This document shows, in pieces, positions 45,574 to 58,189 of a stretch of 64,000 nt of DNA. Both the position numbers and the translations under genes were made by a program. The stretch covers positions 11,192,123-11,256,122 of the forward strand of contig CM057162.1 of assembly GCA_029962745.1 (NCBI GenBank). Direction: 5' to 3'. Positions within the stretch are counted from its first letter, which is position 1; the number at the start of each line of letters is the position of its first letter. The stretch comes from Echinometra lucunter. Lineage: Eukaryota > Echinodermata > Echinoidea > Camarodonta > Echinometridae. A model generated the notes under the pieces. It did no database searches and was not told the origin of the DNA. It saw nothing but the letters and a program-made list of their open reading frames with translations.

Positions 45574-46510
45574 GTAATACACTTTTTCAAGTTCAGATTT
45601 TTCATAGGAGACTGTAATAAAAATCAATATATCATATATCAAATTAAAGGAAATTTAATGGTCTTTTGATTAAGACAACAATGGGAACAAAATGGGAACA
45701 AAAGATCAAACTAACACATTCAGAGACTTGCCTAAAATTACATAATTGAACCTTTTTCCTATTCCCACCCCACTCCTCTTCCCACTCCACCCCTTTACCC
45801 CCCCCCCCCTCAGAAAAGGAACAAGAAAAGAAAGAGAGAAGAAGCTTTTGTTATGTCCAAATTTTAAATGACATCAGGAGCAGCCACATGAGTGATTGAA
45901 TGACCCAAATGTGATTTTTTTTTTTATTAATTCATGACTTCAAGACTTTATGAACTTATGAGTCAAATGTAATGACAGTATACATTTATGAATATTCAGT
46001 TGTGTAGCCTGTGGAATCAAGTGCACTGCAATTCCAGGGAACACCAAGTGTTGTTTTCAATAGCGTACCCCAAAATGCATTAATCTCCCGGCATGGTATG
46101 CCACTTCGGCTGTTGTTTGGTCCATTTTAGATTTGAAGAATGATTTTCATTTCAAGGGCAACGAAGCATGCAGTCTTTAATCATGCTTTGTTTGTAATTT
46201 CCAGTTCATTATGACGGTGAATTTGAAGTCACTCGACTTAGAAAAAAAAAAGGCTGCATTTTAAAAAAACTTTTGCTTTGGCGATTTGGAACAGATGAAT
46301 GAATGTGCTCACTCATGCATACAACTAATTTCATGTTTACCTACCAGGGGAAAGACAATTAACATAATAAAGTTTACTAATTGAAAATTTGATTAAAAAT
46401 CGAATTTGGGGCATTTAGTCACTCTTGTGTCTACTCCAGATATCATTTAAATTTTGGACTTAACAGAAGCTTCTCTTCTTTTTTTTATTCTTTATTTTCC
46501 TCTTTTTCTG

Positions 46511-46527
46511 GGGGGGGGGGGGGGGGG
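46511..46527. repeat. G homopolymer
   Basis: About 17 G following a T-rich tract, then AGAGAGA. Confidence 0.85.
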
Positions 46528-47643
46528 TAGAGAGAGATTTAGAGAGGGAAAGCTTATTATTAAATGCCTTTACATTGTGTAAGTTTAACCGTTTGCTCTC
46601 ATACGTAAGTGGAAGGGCATTTACACGTGAATGGCACACTGTCCAATTTTGCTATTTTTACTTTTGTACCTTGGAAGAGAAAAACGGATATGTTCCTTCA
46701 ATTTGACTTCAAATATATTGATTTTTATTAAAGTGTTCCATGAAATATCTGAACTCTAAAAAGTGTTCACTTTCTTTTTTGTCGAGTGTTTTTAGTGAAA
46801 ATGTGTTGCCGCCAATACAGGTTTCACTGTAAAACTTTTGTAACAGTTAGATTAGAAAGTGCATAGAAATGTAAACATGAAATTCAACACCTTAATATTA
46901 ATTCATTTAAATTCATATAAATTAATGGGTTTTGTTTAGCCGAAATTGCGTATGAAGGGGAGATTGATAGAAATAACAACGCAAATTGATATTGTGAACG
47001 TAAAAGTGACTACAAAATAATTGTGTTTCGTCTCTTCTTGGCTGAAGTTATGCAAAGGAGAAAAAGAAGAAGGAGAAGAAGAAGAAGAAGAAGATAAATG
47101 TTTGTATACATTGTTATTTGTTGTATTCCGGTGGCACTAGTATTTGGTAATATGTTTCAATGCATTTTGAGCCCTACTTAATAGTATTTTTGGGCGTTTC
47201 TAAAGAGGAAACCCAACCGTGATATATTCCATTAAATGGACTATACATAAACTATATCTAAATATCGATTTTTTTGGGGCCCCCATGTATCCCCCCCAGC
47301 AAGAAAAACAAGGAGAGAAAATTTCAGATCATAACTTGGCATTACAACCATATAAAATAAGCATATGAGTGATCTGAAATTCTTCCATTCAGCATTCAGA
47401 AATCAAAATTTTCTCTCACTCGATCGCTACGCTTCCTCGTAACTTGTATAGTAAGGTGCTACGTTTCTTAATATTTAGAAACACTGTCTGTCAACTATCA
47501 TATAGGCGCCATGGAAAGGGGGGCATGCTTGCTTCCATCTGGAGAAGATGAAAATAATGTGTGACAATAAAGTTTGGTAGAAGCTTGAAGTATATATATG
47601 TATATATATAAACTGGCAATAAAGTTTGCGGTATTGGGATCAG

Positions 47644-47740
47644 GGGAGCGTTTCATAAATAGTCTTGTCAGTGATGTTCACCGTGACTGACAACTGTTAC
47701 AAGCTTCTGAAATCCTTGTATCTGATTTGCTAAAAATCCC
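47644..47740 (+). mobile_element. Truncated GGGAGCGTTTCA-type MITE
   Basis: GGGAGCGTTTCATAAATAGT, CTTGTCAGTGAT and TGACAACTGTTACAAGCTTC match the left part of the MITE at 4071-4209. The right terminal repeat is missing. Confidence 0.7.
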
Positions 47741-47821
47741 CCAAACCCAAATTCCCAAAACAATAAATTCTCAGTCGGTCTTGGCGTTCCCGAGTCGCAT
47801 TTTGATAAAGGCGGTGAATTT

Positions 47822-47874
47822 TAACATGGAGGTATAAAGGTGTAAAGGTATATAAAGGTTTCTATACCTCCATG
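47822..47874. repeat. Hairpin with AACATGGAGGTATA arms
   Basis: AACATGGAGGTATA and TATACCTCCATGTT are inverted around a spacer with GGTGTAAAGGTATATAAAGG. Confidence 0.7.
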
Positions 47875-48099
47875 TTATTTAAACCAACCATGTCTACATC
47901 CATGAAGAAGAGGTTCAGGAAAGCTTGACAGGATAACCCATAAAAGCTCGAGAGATTATTTAAAATGGGTTCCTAAACAGAACAAAACAACTAGACTGCT
48001 ATAGATGAAACATAATACACCAAAGTTTAACAGCAACGTAAAAAAAATCAACACACACACACAAACAATATTATCTACAAGGTAGAGAATATTGATCTG

Positions 48100-49000
48100 T
48101 ACACTGTAAAAAAAAAAAAGAGATTGCTCATTAGTATTTTTCCTTGATTTCCTTAAGTAGAAGTTACTTTTAAAAAGGAGTTTTTCCTTTACACATTCGA
48201 TTTAAGTTTTACTAACTCAAAATTTCAGTGTATTAGAATGTACGTGATATTTGAACGTTCAATTACATGCAAAGAAATTCAAGTATCTTGAATTGTTTCA
48301 CTTTAGTGATTATAACTCAAATTAAGAAATTATATTAATTACTCAAACAATTTATGTTGAATGTTCTCATCTTTTTTCGAGTAAAATTTGATTAACATAA
48401 TACATGAATATTCATTAAGAGCAATTTAGTATGTTTTTTTTTAAGAAAACAATATTTTTTGTGTGTTTGAAAAAAAAATGATGAAAACTAAGGAGCATAA
48501 AATAATTCTTAATTCGTTTGAGCAAAGAAATAGCAACGTTGAATAGTCACTCAATTTGAAAATTTCAAAACTTGATGTTTCAGGAAAATTTCCCATCGAC
48601 TTATTTGTTTTAAGATGTACCATCAAGTATATATATATATATATATAATATAAATGTCAGTACCTTGTTAAGTACTGGTAAGTGCCAAAGCGAAGTCTAT
48701 ATGATTAAAATAATGCTCCCTGGTAACATTTGGTTAAAACATATCATAGTTGAAATGTCGTCAGTGAGTGTCGGATGATATTGGACTTAAAAAGCAAAAA
48801 GAAAAAAATTAAACTTATTTTTTACATATTACAATAATTATATAAGTTCGTGTAACTTAATTCAATTGCGTAAAGAGGTTGTGAGGAAAAAAGATTAATT
48901 CTACTTAAAATATCTGTAAGTTAGTATTACTTTTAAAAAAATGAGGCAATTTTTTCCTCACTTTAATTAAGTAATTTCAACAAGATTTTTTTACAGTATA
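48100..49000. mobile_element. ~900-bp MITE with TACACTGTAAAAAAA ends
   Basis: Starts TACACTGTAAAAAAAAAAAA (48100) and ends TTTTTTTACAGTATA (49000), with some inner complementarity around ACTTTTAAAAA words. AT-rich and non-coding. The ends resemble those of the MITE at 19791-20097, although the interiors differ. Confidence 0.6.
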
Positions 49001-49001
49001 T

Positions 49002-49190
49002 TGAAAGAAATTTGACAATTTGACAATTTGCAAACAACTTTGGCAACTCCCTTGTAAATAATAAACACTGAAAGAAATGAATATGACGCAACTATCATTC
49101 TCCCATATTCATTTCTTTCAGTGTTTATTATTTACAAGGAAGTTGCCAAAGTTGTTTGCATGTGTCAAATTTCTTTCAATGTATTGTCCC
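49002..49190. repeat. Foldback element
   Basis: A long inverted repeat: left arm TTGAAAGAAATTTGACA...GCAAACAACTTTGGCAAC...AACACTGAAAGAAATGAAT, right arm ATTCATTTCTTTCAGTGTT...GTTGCCAAAGTTGTTTGC...TGTCAAATTTCTTTCAA. Arms are about 85 bp and nearly perfect. The left arm has an extra TTTGACAA repeat. A third partial copy of the arm tip (CATTTCTTTCAGTATA) is at 49500-49515. Confidence 0.8.
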
Positions 49191-49353
49191 CTTATTCTGA
49201 CTTATGCATGTATCCAGGCTTCTAGCTGAGATCCAACTACGGCACGCGGCTTCTCATTGTTCATTCACTCATCTGCACCAAAATAAAGGATCAAAAAGGG
49301 TTGGAAATTTGTATGTCGTTCAACTGGATTCGGTTACGCCTAACTGCTGGCCC

Positions 49354-49423
49354 GCCTCTGTGGTCTAGTGGTAAGGCATTGGTGTTCTAAGCCAGCGACC
49401 GCGTTCGATTCCCGGCAGAGGCA
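49354..49423 (+). tRNA. tRNA-like sequence, probable tRNA-derived relic (anticodon reads UCU)
   Basis: Acceptor strands GCCTCTG and CAGAGGC pair fully and are followed by A. The D arm has TGGTCTAGTGGTAA, the anticodon stem TTGGT/GCCAG encloses GTTCTAA (anticodon TCT), and the T arm has GTTCGATTCCCGG. TTTTTTT follows directly. The T stem has one mismatch, and the anticodon stem relies on wobble pairs. By TRGYNNARNNG/GGTTCRANYCC logic the promoter boxes are near-consensus. It could be a functional gene, a pseudogene or a SINE head; its position beside a foldback favours a relic. Confidence 0.5.
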
Positions 49424-49511
49424 TTTTTTTCAACCTTGATTCAAAATGGATGACAGCTCTAGGGAACATTGAGGGAGCTGCGCTATTATTCTCCTATATT
49501 CATTTCTTTCA

Positions 49512-49513
<2 letters not shown>

Positions 49514-49592
<79 letters not shown>
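49514..49592. repeat. (TA)n microsatellite
   Basis: About 79 bases of pure TA. It lies on the 3' side of a minus-strand LINE fragment and may be its tail. Confidence 0.95.
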
Positions 49593-49595
<3 letters not shown>

Positions 49596-49644
49596 CTCAT
49601 AACTGTATAAAACATGTTATTTGTTTCTTCTTTTTTTTTTAGAC

Positions 49645-49833
49645 TCAAGTGACAGAAACTGTTTTAAAATGTTCAAAGTTTTCGACTCCTTGAATGTGAT
49701 TAGGGAGGGAATTCCAGAATTTGATAGCATTATGATAAAAAAAAAAAAAACGATTGCCAATACTCCCTACTCGACCGGGCAAGGTTGAAGATTTCATATC
49801 CATAGATTTTAATTCATTTTCATTTTTCGACAT
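49645..49833 (-). pseudogene. LINE ORF2 C-terminal fragment
   Basis: The minus-strand frame ends FFYHNAIKFWNSLPNHIQGV and ENFEHFKTVSVT. The pattern xxAIKxWNSLPxxI...F..FK is the conserved extreme C-terminus of CR1/Jockey-type reverse transcriptase proteins (compare YQASKLFNTLPVNLR in the element at 27375-30145). Only about 40 residues are recognisable. Confidence 0.65.
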
Positions 49834-50575
49834 ATCAATTAATCAATCCTATTTCAAATGATATAACAAAAGAAGACAGAATAATGGTCAATATGCAAAC
49901 AAAGCAAACAATTTCAGAAAAGGAGCTGATTAGGGGAGACCGGGGCTAAAGTAACAAGTGTAAGATGTAACACAGCATTTTACTCAACCATAGATGCCAA
50001 ACCTGCGTTTAAAACTAACCTGATATGGTGACCATTGGCTAATCTTGCTCCGCACAAAAAGTCACTAGGAATGAATGCCAAAGAGTAAAGTAAGCTCTCA
50101 AAATCATGTTTTTAAGCTTGGAAAGAAAAAATTGAATTTTGCAATATTTTAATAACGGGTAGATGTTTTGAAATGATAATATATGACAGGTATGGTGCGA
50201 AATGTTGTTCTTTAAAGCACATTTGGCATGTTAAAGTGTCATGACACGTGGCTTTGTTTATGAAAAAAAAAGATAATTATTCACACTGACACACTGGGGA
50301 ACATTGTAACTGGGTGTTAAACCTGCCCCAGTGGTTTTACATGTGTTCTGAAATCGCCTTGACAAGGTAATGCTAGTTATGATTAACATCATTCTTTCAA
50401 TTATTAACTGCAGAATAGCCACCAGTTTAAAGAAAGTTTGACCTCTCAAAATCTTTCTTGTGTTCCCCCCCCCAAAAAAAAAAAAAAAAAAATTAAAAAA
50501 TAGATAAATAAATAAAAATGAAAATATTAACGAAAATGTGTTGTTGAATAATTTTGGGGGTAATTCTACTTAAGA
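49834..50575. other. Intron sequence without recognised gene
   Basis: Includes GGGGAGACCGGGGCTAAAGT near 49935 and a C-run/A-run junction at 50466-50492. Confidence 0.4.
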
Positions 50576-51298
50576 TGAAAATGAAACCTGGCTGGTTCAA
50601 TCGATGCATAGATACTGTACAGATTTTTTCCTGCATTATTTAATCTCTGTATGCTATTTTTGAAATAACCTGATATTTTAGCATTAAGTTGGTCAAAAAA
50701 GAAAATGCTTTCTGTTTTTTTAACCAAAGTCCAATCAGCACATATTGATATCTAAACCATGCAAAACTCGCCTTAATGAATCCCATTACTTGTACTCTTT
50801 CAATAATATCTCGTGATTAACAAGTATCGAAACTTTTTGTAAAGTCAAGCACAATGCCAACGAAGTGCCCATGTCATGCATGTGAGGTTTCGGTCCTCTC
50901 ACAGTCCGTCAAATGAAAAGAGAAAAGAAAGTAAATGGAAAGGGGGAAGAAAGGGGAAAACAAGAAAAGGAAAAGGGAAATCGGGAAGCGCTCGCTTCGC
51001 TCACTAGCATTTATGTAATGTTACACGTCAGTTTTTTGCTTATTACTGAACTCACATACTAATAATACTACAGCATTATAGTCCTTTTAGTTTAACCCTA
51101 AAAAGGGCGGGGATAGAATCCACCCCCTTGACGTTTCGTGCGATATGTCCGCGACGCGCTATGATGTCGCCACGACGCTGCATGAATTTTTTTCTGTAGC
51201 ATCTCGTGCATCTTTTTTGAGACCAAATTCGTGAGTCCGGGTACACAATTCCGAAGTTACGCAATTTTTTGTTCTCGCATGTCGGATCACTTTGTAAT

Positions 51299-51447
51299 GG
51301 AAATTTCACATTTTCTCAATTATCTTGGAAGTTACACATTTTCTCAACCCATAGTCAAAATATGTTTTGTAAAAACTAATTCTTCTGGACATACATTGAC
51401 TATGGTGGTTAGAATATGTGTAACTTCCAAGAAAATGTGAAATTTCA
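51299..51447. repeat. Hairpin inside array unit
   Basis: GAAATTTCACATTTTCT and CTTGGAAGTTACACAT are mirrored by ATGTGTAACTTCCAAG and AAAATGTGAAATTTC. A second pair, CATAGTCAA / TTGACTATG, sits inside. The same structure is at 52903-53051 and 54510-54658. Confidence 0.8.
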
Positions 51448-52437
51448 TGGATAAAGTAAATGGAGAGTTGCTCGCATGTGATGTCATCAGTGTTGCCAAT
51501 TTGCAGAGCCGAGAGTAATTTACTAGAAAATGTTAATGAGTGCAGTCTGCTTATTCTTTGACCGATTTTGCTCATTTCTTTTGTTAAAATGCTGTTCAAA
51601 TTTAACTCCTTTTATTGAACCTGAGAAACTTCTGGGGAGGACTTTGCCTTTAATGTTTTATCTTGGCGAATTGTGTGATATCAGTAGTTCTAAGTCTGTA
51701 CCAAGGTTAAACTTGTGGCCAACATAAAGATTTGCCTTCGAGTGATATATGCGCGTGGTGCAGTATCATAATAGTTGTTTTGATCTTTGATTGAAATGAA
51801 GTAGACCGACTGCAGAGAGCTCACCATTATGATAGCCAACGTGCGTTCTTGGGCCCAAAAAATATTAATGAATATCACCATCTTGTTATGGATGATTTTT
51901 AGTTTATTTTGTTCTAACTTGCCTAAATTATTATACCACGCAGAGTTAGCATTGAATAAGAACAAAGCACAGTAGACGCCTTGCGTGTAATTTCATGCAA
52001 TTTTGATGCATGTATACAAAATTTAAAATGGGAGTTAGCTTTTTATTGTTATTATAGATTCTACTAAAGATGAACATGAAACCTGGCTGGTTCAATCGAT
52101 GCATAGATACTTTACAGATTTTTTCCCCCTGCATTATATAATCTCTGTATGCTATTTTTGAAATAACCTGATATTATAGCATTACTTTGGTACAAAAACA
52201 AAATGCTTTCTGTTTTTTTTTTAAACCAAAGTGCAAAGAAAGCTTACTCTCTGATATCCAATCAGCACATATTTATATCTAAACCACGCAAAACTCGCCT
52301 TACTGAATCCCATTACTTGTACTCTTTCAATAATATCTCGTGATTAACAAGTATCGAAACTTTTTGTAAAGTCAAGCACAATGCCAACGAAGTGCCCATG
52401 TCATGCATGTGAGGTTTCGGTCCTCTCACAGTCCGTC

Positions 52438-52625
52438 AAATGAATTCAGTGGCGTTGCTACGGGGGGGGGGGGGGGCCCGTGCCTCCCCCCATCGGCTTG
52501 GAAAAAAAAGAAAAAAAAGGAAGAGAAAAGAAAGTAAATGGAAAGGGGAAAGAAAGGGGAAAACAAGAAAAGGAAAAGGGAAATCGGGAAGCGCTAGCTT
52601 CGCTCACTAGCATTTATGTAATGTT
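52438..52625 (+). mobile_element. CAGTGGCGT-type transposon segment within array
   Basis: CAGTGGCGTTGCTACGGGGG, a G-run, CCTCCCCCCATCGGCTTGG, purine-rich sequence and GGGAAATCGGGAAGCGCT. Also present at about 54052-54230 and, altered, 55658-55800. The reverse complement is found in the MS4A-like introns (6757-6862, 63305-63445). It probably became amplified as part of the unit. Confidence 0.5.
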
Positions 52626-55600
52626 ACACGTCAGTTTTTTGCTTATTACTGAATTCACATACTTATAATACTACAGCATTATAATCCTTTTAGTTTAACC
52701 CTAAAAAGGGCGGGGATGGAATCCACCCCCCTTGACGTTTCGTGCGATATGTCCGCGACGCGCTATGATGTCGCCACGACGCTGCATGAATTTTTTTCTG
52801 TAGCATCTCGTGCATCTTTTTTGAGACCAAATTCGTGAGTCCGGGTACACAATTCCGAAGTTACACAATTTTTTGTTCTCGCATGTCGGATCACTTTGTA
52901 ATGGAAATTTCACATTTTCTCAATTATCTTGGAAGTTACACATTTTCTCAACCCATAGTCAAAATATGTTTTGTAAAAACTAATTCTTCTGGACATACAT
53001 TGACTATGGTGGTTAGAATATGTGTAACTTCCAAGAAAATGTGAAATTTCATGGATAAAGTAAATGGAGAGTTGCTCGCATGTGATGTCATCAGTGTTGC
53101 CAATTTGCAGAGCCGAGAGTAATTTACTAGAAAATGTTAATGAGTGCAGTCTGCTTATTCTTTGACCGATTTTGCTCATTTCTTTTGTTAAAATGCTGTT
53201 CAAATTTAACTCCTTTTATTGAACCTGAGAAACTTCTGGGGAGGACTTTGCCTTTAATGTTTTATCTTGGCGAATTGTGTGATATCAGTAGTTCTAAGTC
53301 TGTACCAAGGTTAAACTTGTGGCCAACATAAAGATTTGCCTTCGAGTGATATATGCGCGTGGTGCAGTATCATAATAGTTGTTTTGATCTTTGATTGAAA
53401 TGAAGTAGACCGACTGCAGAGAGCTCACCATTATGATAGCCAACGTGCGTTCTTGGGCCCAAAAAATATTAATGAATATCACCATCTTGTTATGGATGAT
53501 TTTTAGTTTATTTTGTTCTAACTTGCCTAAATTATTATACCACGCAGAGTTAGCATTGAATAAGAACAAAGCACAGTAGACGCCTTGCGTGTAATTTCAT
53601 GCAATTTTGATGCATGTATACAAAATTTAAAATGGGAGTTAGCTTTTTATTGTTATTATAGATTCTACTAAAGATGAACATGAAACCTGGCTGGTTCAAT
53701 CGATGCATAGATACTTTACAGATTTTTTCCCCCTGCATTATATAATCTCTGTATGCTATTTTTGAAATAACCTGATATTATAGCATTACTTTGGTACAAA
53801 AACAAAATGCTTTCTGTTTTTTTTTTAAACCAAAGTGCAAAGAAAGCTTACTCTCTGATATCCAATCAGCACATATTTATATCTAAACCACGCAAAACTC
53901 GCCTTACTGAATCCCATTACTTGTACTCTTTCAATAATATCTCGTGATTAACAAGTATCGAAACTTTTTGTAAAGTCAAGCACAATGCCAACGAAGTGCC
54001 CATGTCATGCATGTGAGGTTTCGGTCCTCTCACAGTCCGTCAAATGAATTCAGTGGCGTTGCTACGGGGGGGGGGGGGGGGGGCACGTGCCTCCCCCCAT
54101 CGGCTTGGAAAAAAAAGAAAAAAAAGGAAGAGAAAAGAAAGTAAATGGAAAGGGGAAAGAAAGGGGAAAACAAGAAAAGGAAAAGGGAAATCGGGAAGCG
54201 CTAGCTTCGCTCACTAGCATTTATGTAATGTTACACGTCAGTTTTTTGCTTATTACTGAATTCACATACTTATAATACTACAGCATTATAATCCTTTTAG
54301 TTTAACCCTAAAAAGGGCGGGGATGGAATCCACCCCCCTTGACGTTTCGTGCGATATGTCCGCGACGCGCTATGATGTCGCCACGACGCTGCATGAATTT
54401 TTTTCTGTAGCATCTCGTGCATCTTTTTTGAGACCAAATTCGTGAGTCCGGGTACACAATTCCGAAGTTACACAATTTTTTGTTCTCGCATGTCGGATCA
54501 CTTTGTAATGGAAATTTCACATTTTCTCAATTATCTTGGAAGTTACACATTTTCTCAACCCATAGTCAAAATATGTTTTGTAAAAACTAATTCTTCTGGA
54601 CATACATTGACTATGGTGGTTAGAATATGTGTAACTTCCAAGAAAATGTGAAATTTCATGGACAAAGTAAATGGAGAGTTGCTCGCATGTGATGTCATCA
54701 GTGTTGCCAATTTGCAGAGCCGAGAGTAATTTACTAGAAAATGTTAATGAGTGCAGTCTGCTTATTCTTTGACCGATTTTGCTCATTTCTTTTGTTAAAA
54801 TGCTGTTCAAATTTAACTCCTTTTATTGAACCAGAGAAACTTCTGGGGAGGACTTTGCCTTTAATGTTTTATCTTGGCGAATTATGTGATATCAGTAGTT
54901 CTAAGTCTGTACCAAGGTTAAACTTGTGGCCAACATAAAGATTTGCCTTCGAGTGATATATGCGCGTGGTGCAGTATCATAATAGTTGTTTTGATCTTTG
55001 ATTGAAATGAAGTAGACCGACTGCAGAGAGCTCACCATTATGATAGCCAACGTGCGTTCTTGGGCCCAAACAATATTAATGAATATCACCATCTTGTTAT
55101 GGATGATTTTTAGTTTATTTTGTTCTAACTTGCCTAAATTATTATACCACGCAGAGTTAGCACTGAATAAGAACAAAGCACAGTAGACGCCTTGCATGTA
55201 ATTTCATGCAATTTTGATGCCTGTATACAAAATTTAAAATGGGAGTTAGCTTTTTATTGTTATTATAGATTCTACTAAAGATGAACATGAAACCTAGCTG
55301 GTTCAATCGATGCATAGATACTTTACAGATTTTTTTCCCCCTGCATTATATAATCTCTGTATGCTATTTTTGAAATAACCTGATATTATAGCATTACTTT
55401 GGTACAAAAACAAAATGCTTTCTGTTTTTTTTAACCAAAGTGCAAAGAAAGCTTACTCTCTGACATCCAATCAGCACATATTTATATCTAAACCGTGCAA
55501 AACTCGCCTTAATGAATCCCATTACTTGTACTCTTTCAACAATATTTCGTGATTAACAAGTATCGTAACTTTTTTTAAGGTCAAGTACAATGCCAACGAA

Positions 55601-55831
55601 GTGCCCATGTCATGCATGTGAGGTTTCGGTCCTCTCACAGTCTGTCAAATGAATTCAGTGGCGTTACTACGGGGGTGCCCCCCCCCCCCCCATCGGCTTG
55701 GAAAAAAAGGGAAGAGAAAAGAACGTAAAAGGAAAGGGAAAAGAAAGGGCGAAAACAAGGAAAAGGAAATGGGAAATCGGGAAGCGCTCACGAGCATTTA
55801 AGTAACTTAACCAATGCCGATGGTAATTACT

Positions 55832-56233
55832 ATAGAGCACCGAAGTGTGAAATCAAATTTTGTTTTTTGCATTCGAGCATTTTCATGACTATATTCCGGC
55901 AGAGCATGATGAAAAACCTCCACACACCAAATTTGACGTGAATCGGTTCACAGTGGCCCAAGGTATGGCCACATGAATGCCTAATTATCCCCACTGAAAT
56001 CAGTGTAAATTGGCCTGGTTCATAACTGTTTATAACCAGGCCAATTTACACTGATTTCAATGGGGCTAGGTAGGTATTCATGTGGCCCCATATCGGGTCC
56101 CCATAAGCCGATTCCCAAAAAAATTGGGACTGTGGATGTTTTTCATCATACTCCATCGAGACGTGGTATCCAAAAATCTTAAATTCCAAAAAAAGTTTTT
56201 TGTGACGTCATTGCATCGGTGCTCTATTCTTAT
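55832..56233. mobile_element. Complete foldback MITE (~400 bp)
   Basis: The outer ends ATAGAGCACCGA (55842) and TCGGTGCTCTATT (56215) are inverted. Complementarity continues through GCATGATGAAAAAC, GAATCGG, GGCCACATGAAT and a central 26-bp perfect stem interrupted by a short loop. It is the duplicate of 1-297 and marks the left part of duplication copy B seen here. Confidence 0.75.
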
Positions 56234-58185
56234 CAGTTTGCATCTTGTGTCTCAGTCTGATGTCATAGGCTACTATTCTTCCACTCATAGAATGCTACTA
56301 TATATCCACATCTGGATTTCACTCCCAGAAATCGAGCGACAGGTTTACCTAAATATGTTCATACTTTCAGTAGGTGTCCTAGATAGAAAAAAAAAATCAC
56401 ATTTTCTTTCGCTCGCTCTCTACTCTCACTAATAAAAGCTAGAAACGATGATTTCGGGCACGGCAGTCATTATTCTGAGAAGCGATTAGAAACGTATCAT
56501 AACATTTGGGCAGTGAGGCGGTCCACAAATTATTTACAAAAACATCTGCAAGTTTTACTGATGAATTCATATATATTATATACATATGAATATACCGTGA
56601 ACGAGGTACCTATAAATGGAGTCATCCTTAGCACACAGGTGATCGAATACTAGTAGATAATTCAGAGATCTTATAGGGCCATGGTGTATTTCGATGACGA
56701 AATAACACTTCTACCATGAAAAAGAGTATATTTTTCCTCGCTCGCTGCGCTCGCTCGTTAGACAGTTGTTTAATGGGTTTTTTTTTTTTAAGCAAACGGA
56801 TTGCGCGAGTGAGGTGACCGAACAAAAAAGATGCTTCACATGCTCACAATTTAATTTACTGAGGGGGTTACTATTTCTGCCTTCAAAAAGAGTGTGCATT
56901 TCCTCGCTCGCTTTGCTCGCTTGTAATATTTAGAAACAGGGTGGTTTCGGACAGCAAACAATAAACCAGGGCCGGACGTGCTAAAACATAGTCATTGGCA
57001 GCGAGGTGACCCGATATATATTTGAGATATCCGATAGTGTATTTTGATAGCAGAATAACTGGCCTTTCAATGCAAACAAAGTTATATTTTTTTGCGCGTG
57101 CAATCTTTAGTCATAACAGTCATGAAGGCCGAGATTGCTCAGGAATCTAAACTAAATGTTTATAGACACTTTCATTTTCAGTGCGCTGTATTCAGCCCGT
57201 TGTAAAAGCCACATTTTATCATGCATGTGTTTAAATTTGCAGGTTCCTGACTGTATATGTTGTCATTTGAGGAGGAAATCAATAATTAACAAAGTGAAAT
57301 ATGTCCTATATTCATTGACGATTTGTTGTTGTTGTTGTTGTTCATTCTATTGTGAGCTACTTCATTAAAATTTGCACATATACACGTACAGGAGGTCACT
57401 AAATAACAGGAGCTTATGCCAAATTAAGTATCCGATACGGCACGGAGCAAAGACAAAGCCCAAAACTTTCTTCTCATTTGCATAAACTGCTGTTCTTTTT
57501 TTGCTCACTGAAGCACAAGTTCATTTCCATGAAACTAAAATGAGACGAATCAGCATTGTCCTCAGACGAAGACAAAAGCAGCGCCACCATATAACGAAGC
57601 CCTGTGGAACAGCAGTCATGAGAAAGGCATAAAGTAGTCTTAGGGAATAGGGAAAATGAAGAAAAAGAAAAAAGGGAACAGAAAAATCACGTGGTTTATA
57701 AACTCAACATACATTGCAGAGGTTAAAGCAGCAGTGAACTGACCCTTATTATGATGTATTTACAACAGCGCCAACTTACGGCAACACAAAACCAGAAACT
57801 CTTAGAAACATTATATCCTTCATTGCTTCTCGTGAATTTCCTTCGTATGAATGCAAATACATTTTAATGGATGTTACTCAAAAAATAAAGGTCTCATTGA
57901 TCAGAATAGAGCATGTTGGGAGCAAAAGGGGGACAAAATCAGTAGTTTAGGACTGAGAGGGCGCTATTTCAAAATCCCATACAAGGGTGCCAGTTCGCTC
58001 TTGCTTTAAGACCAACGTGGGGGTAAATTTTTGAAGCTCATAAACAATCACTTCCCCAAGGGACACAAACTGAAACCCAATATTTAATTTTAAAAACACG
58101 GTAAAGTTGAGCTGCATGAAAAAGCATGGATGTAGTCATAAAAACCCACAACCAGAACGTCTTCAGACAATGACACGGGACCTAA
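56234..58185. other. Non-coding 5' region of MS4A-like copy 2 exon 2
   Basis: Mostly equivalent to 298-1784. The extra ~460 bp begins with GTTTGCATCTTGTGTCTCAG, the reverse complement of sequence at about 63235-63255. Contains CGCTCGC-rich clusters at 56738-56757 and 56904-56921. No gene. Confidence 0.5.
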
Positions 58186-58189
58186 ACCT

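Larger units (their letters stand above)
50576..55830. repeat. Tandem array of ~1.6-kb units
   Basis: Landmark CTACT(A)AAGATGAA followed by CATGAAACCTGGCTGGTTC starts at 50576, 52061, 53665 and 55272, giving intervals of 1485, 1604 and 1607 bp and a partial last unit. The second and third units are almost identical. The first lacks the CAGTGGCGTTGCTACGGGGG segment. Each unit carries a hairpin, a purine-rich AAAGGGGAAAGAAAGGGGAA tract and a CATGTCATGCATGTGAGG motif. Identical short open frames appear in every unit but overlap on both strands and are not credible genes. Confidence 0.9.

Noticed and set aside
49354..49423. Confident functional tRNA-Arg gene
   Set aside because: The acceptor pairing is good, but the T-stem mismatch, short variable loop and position beside a foldback make a relic as likely. 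It is listed with moderate confidence only.
51076..55197. Identical 60-98-codon frames repeated every 1.6 kb
   Set aside because: Both strands and several frames are open in the same places because the units are nearly identical DNA. No domain or splice context supports them.
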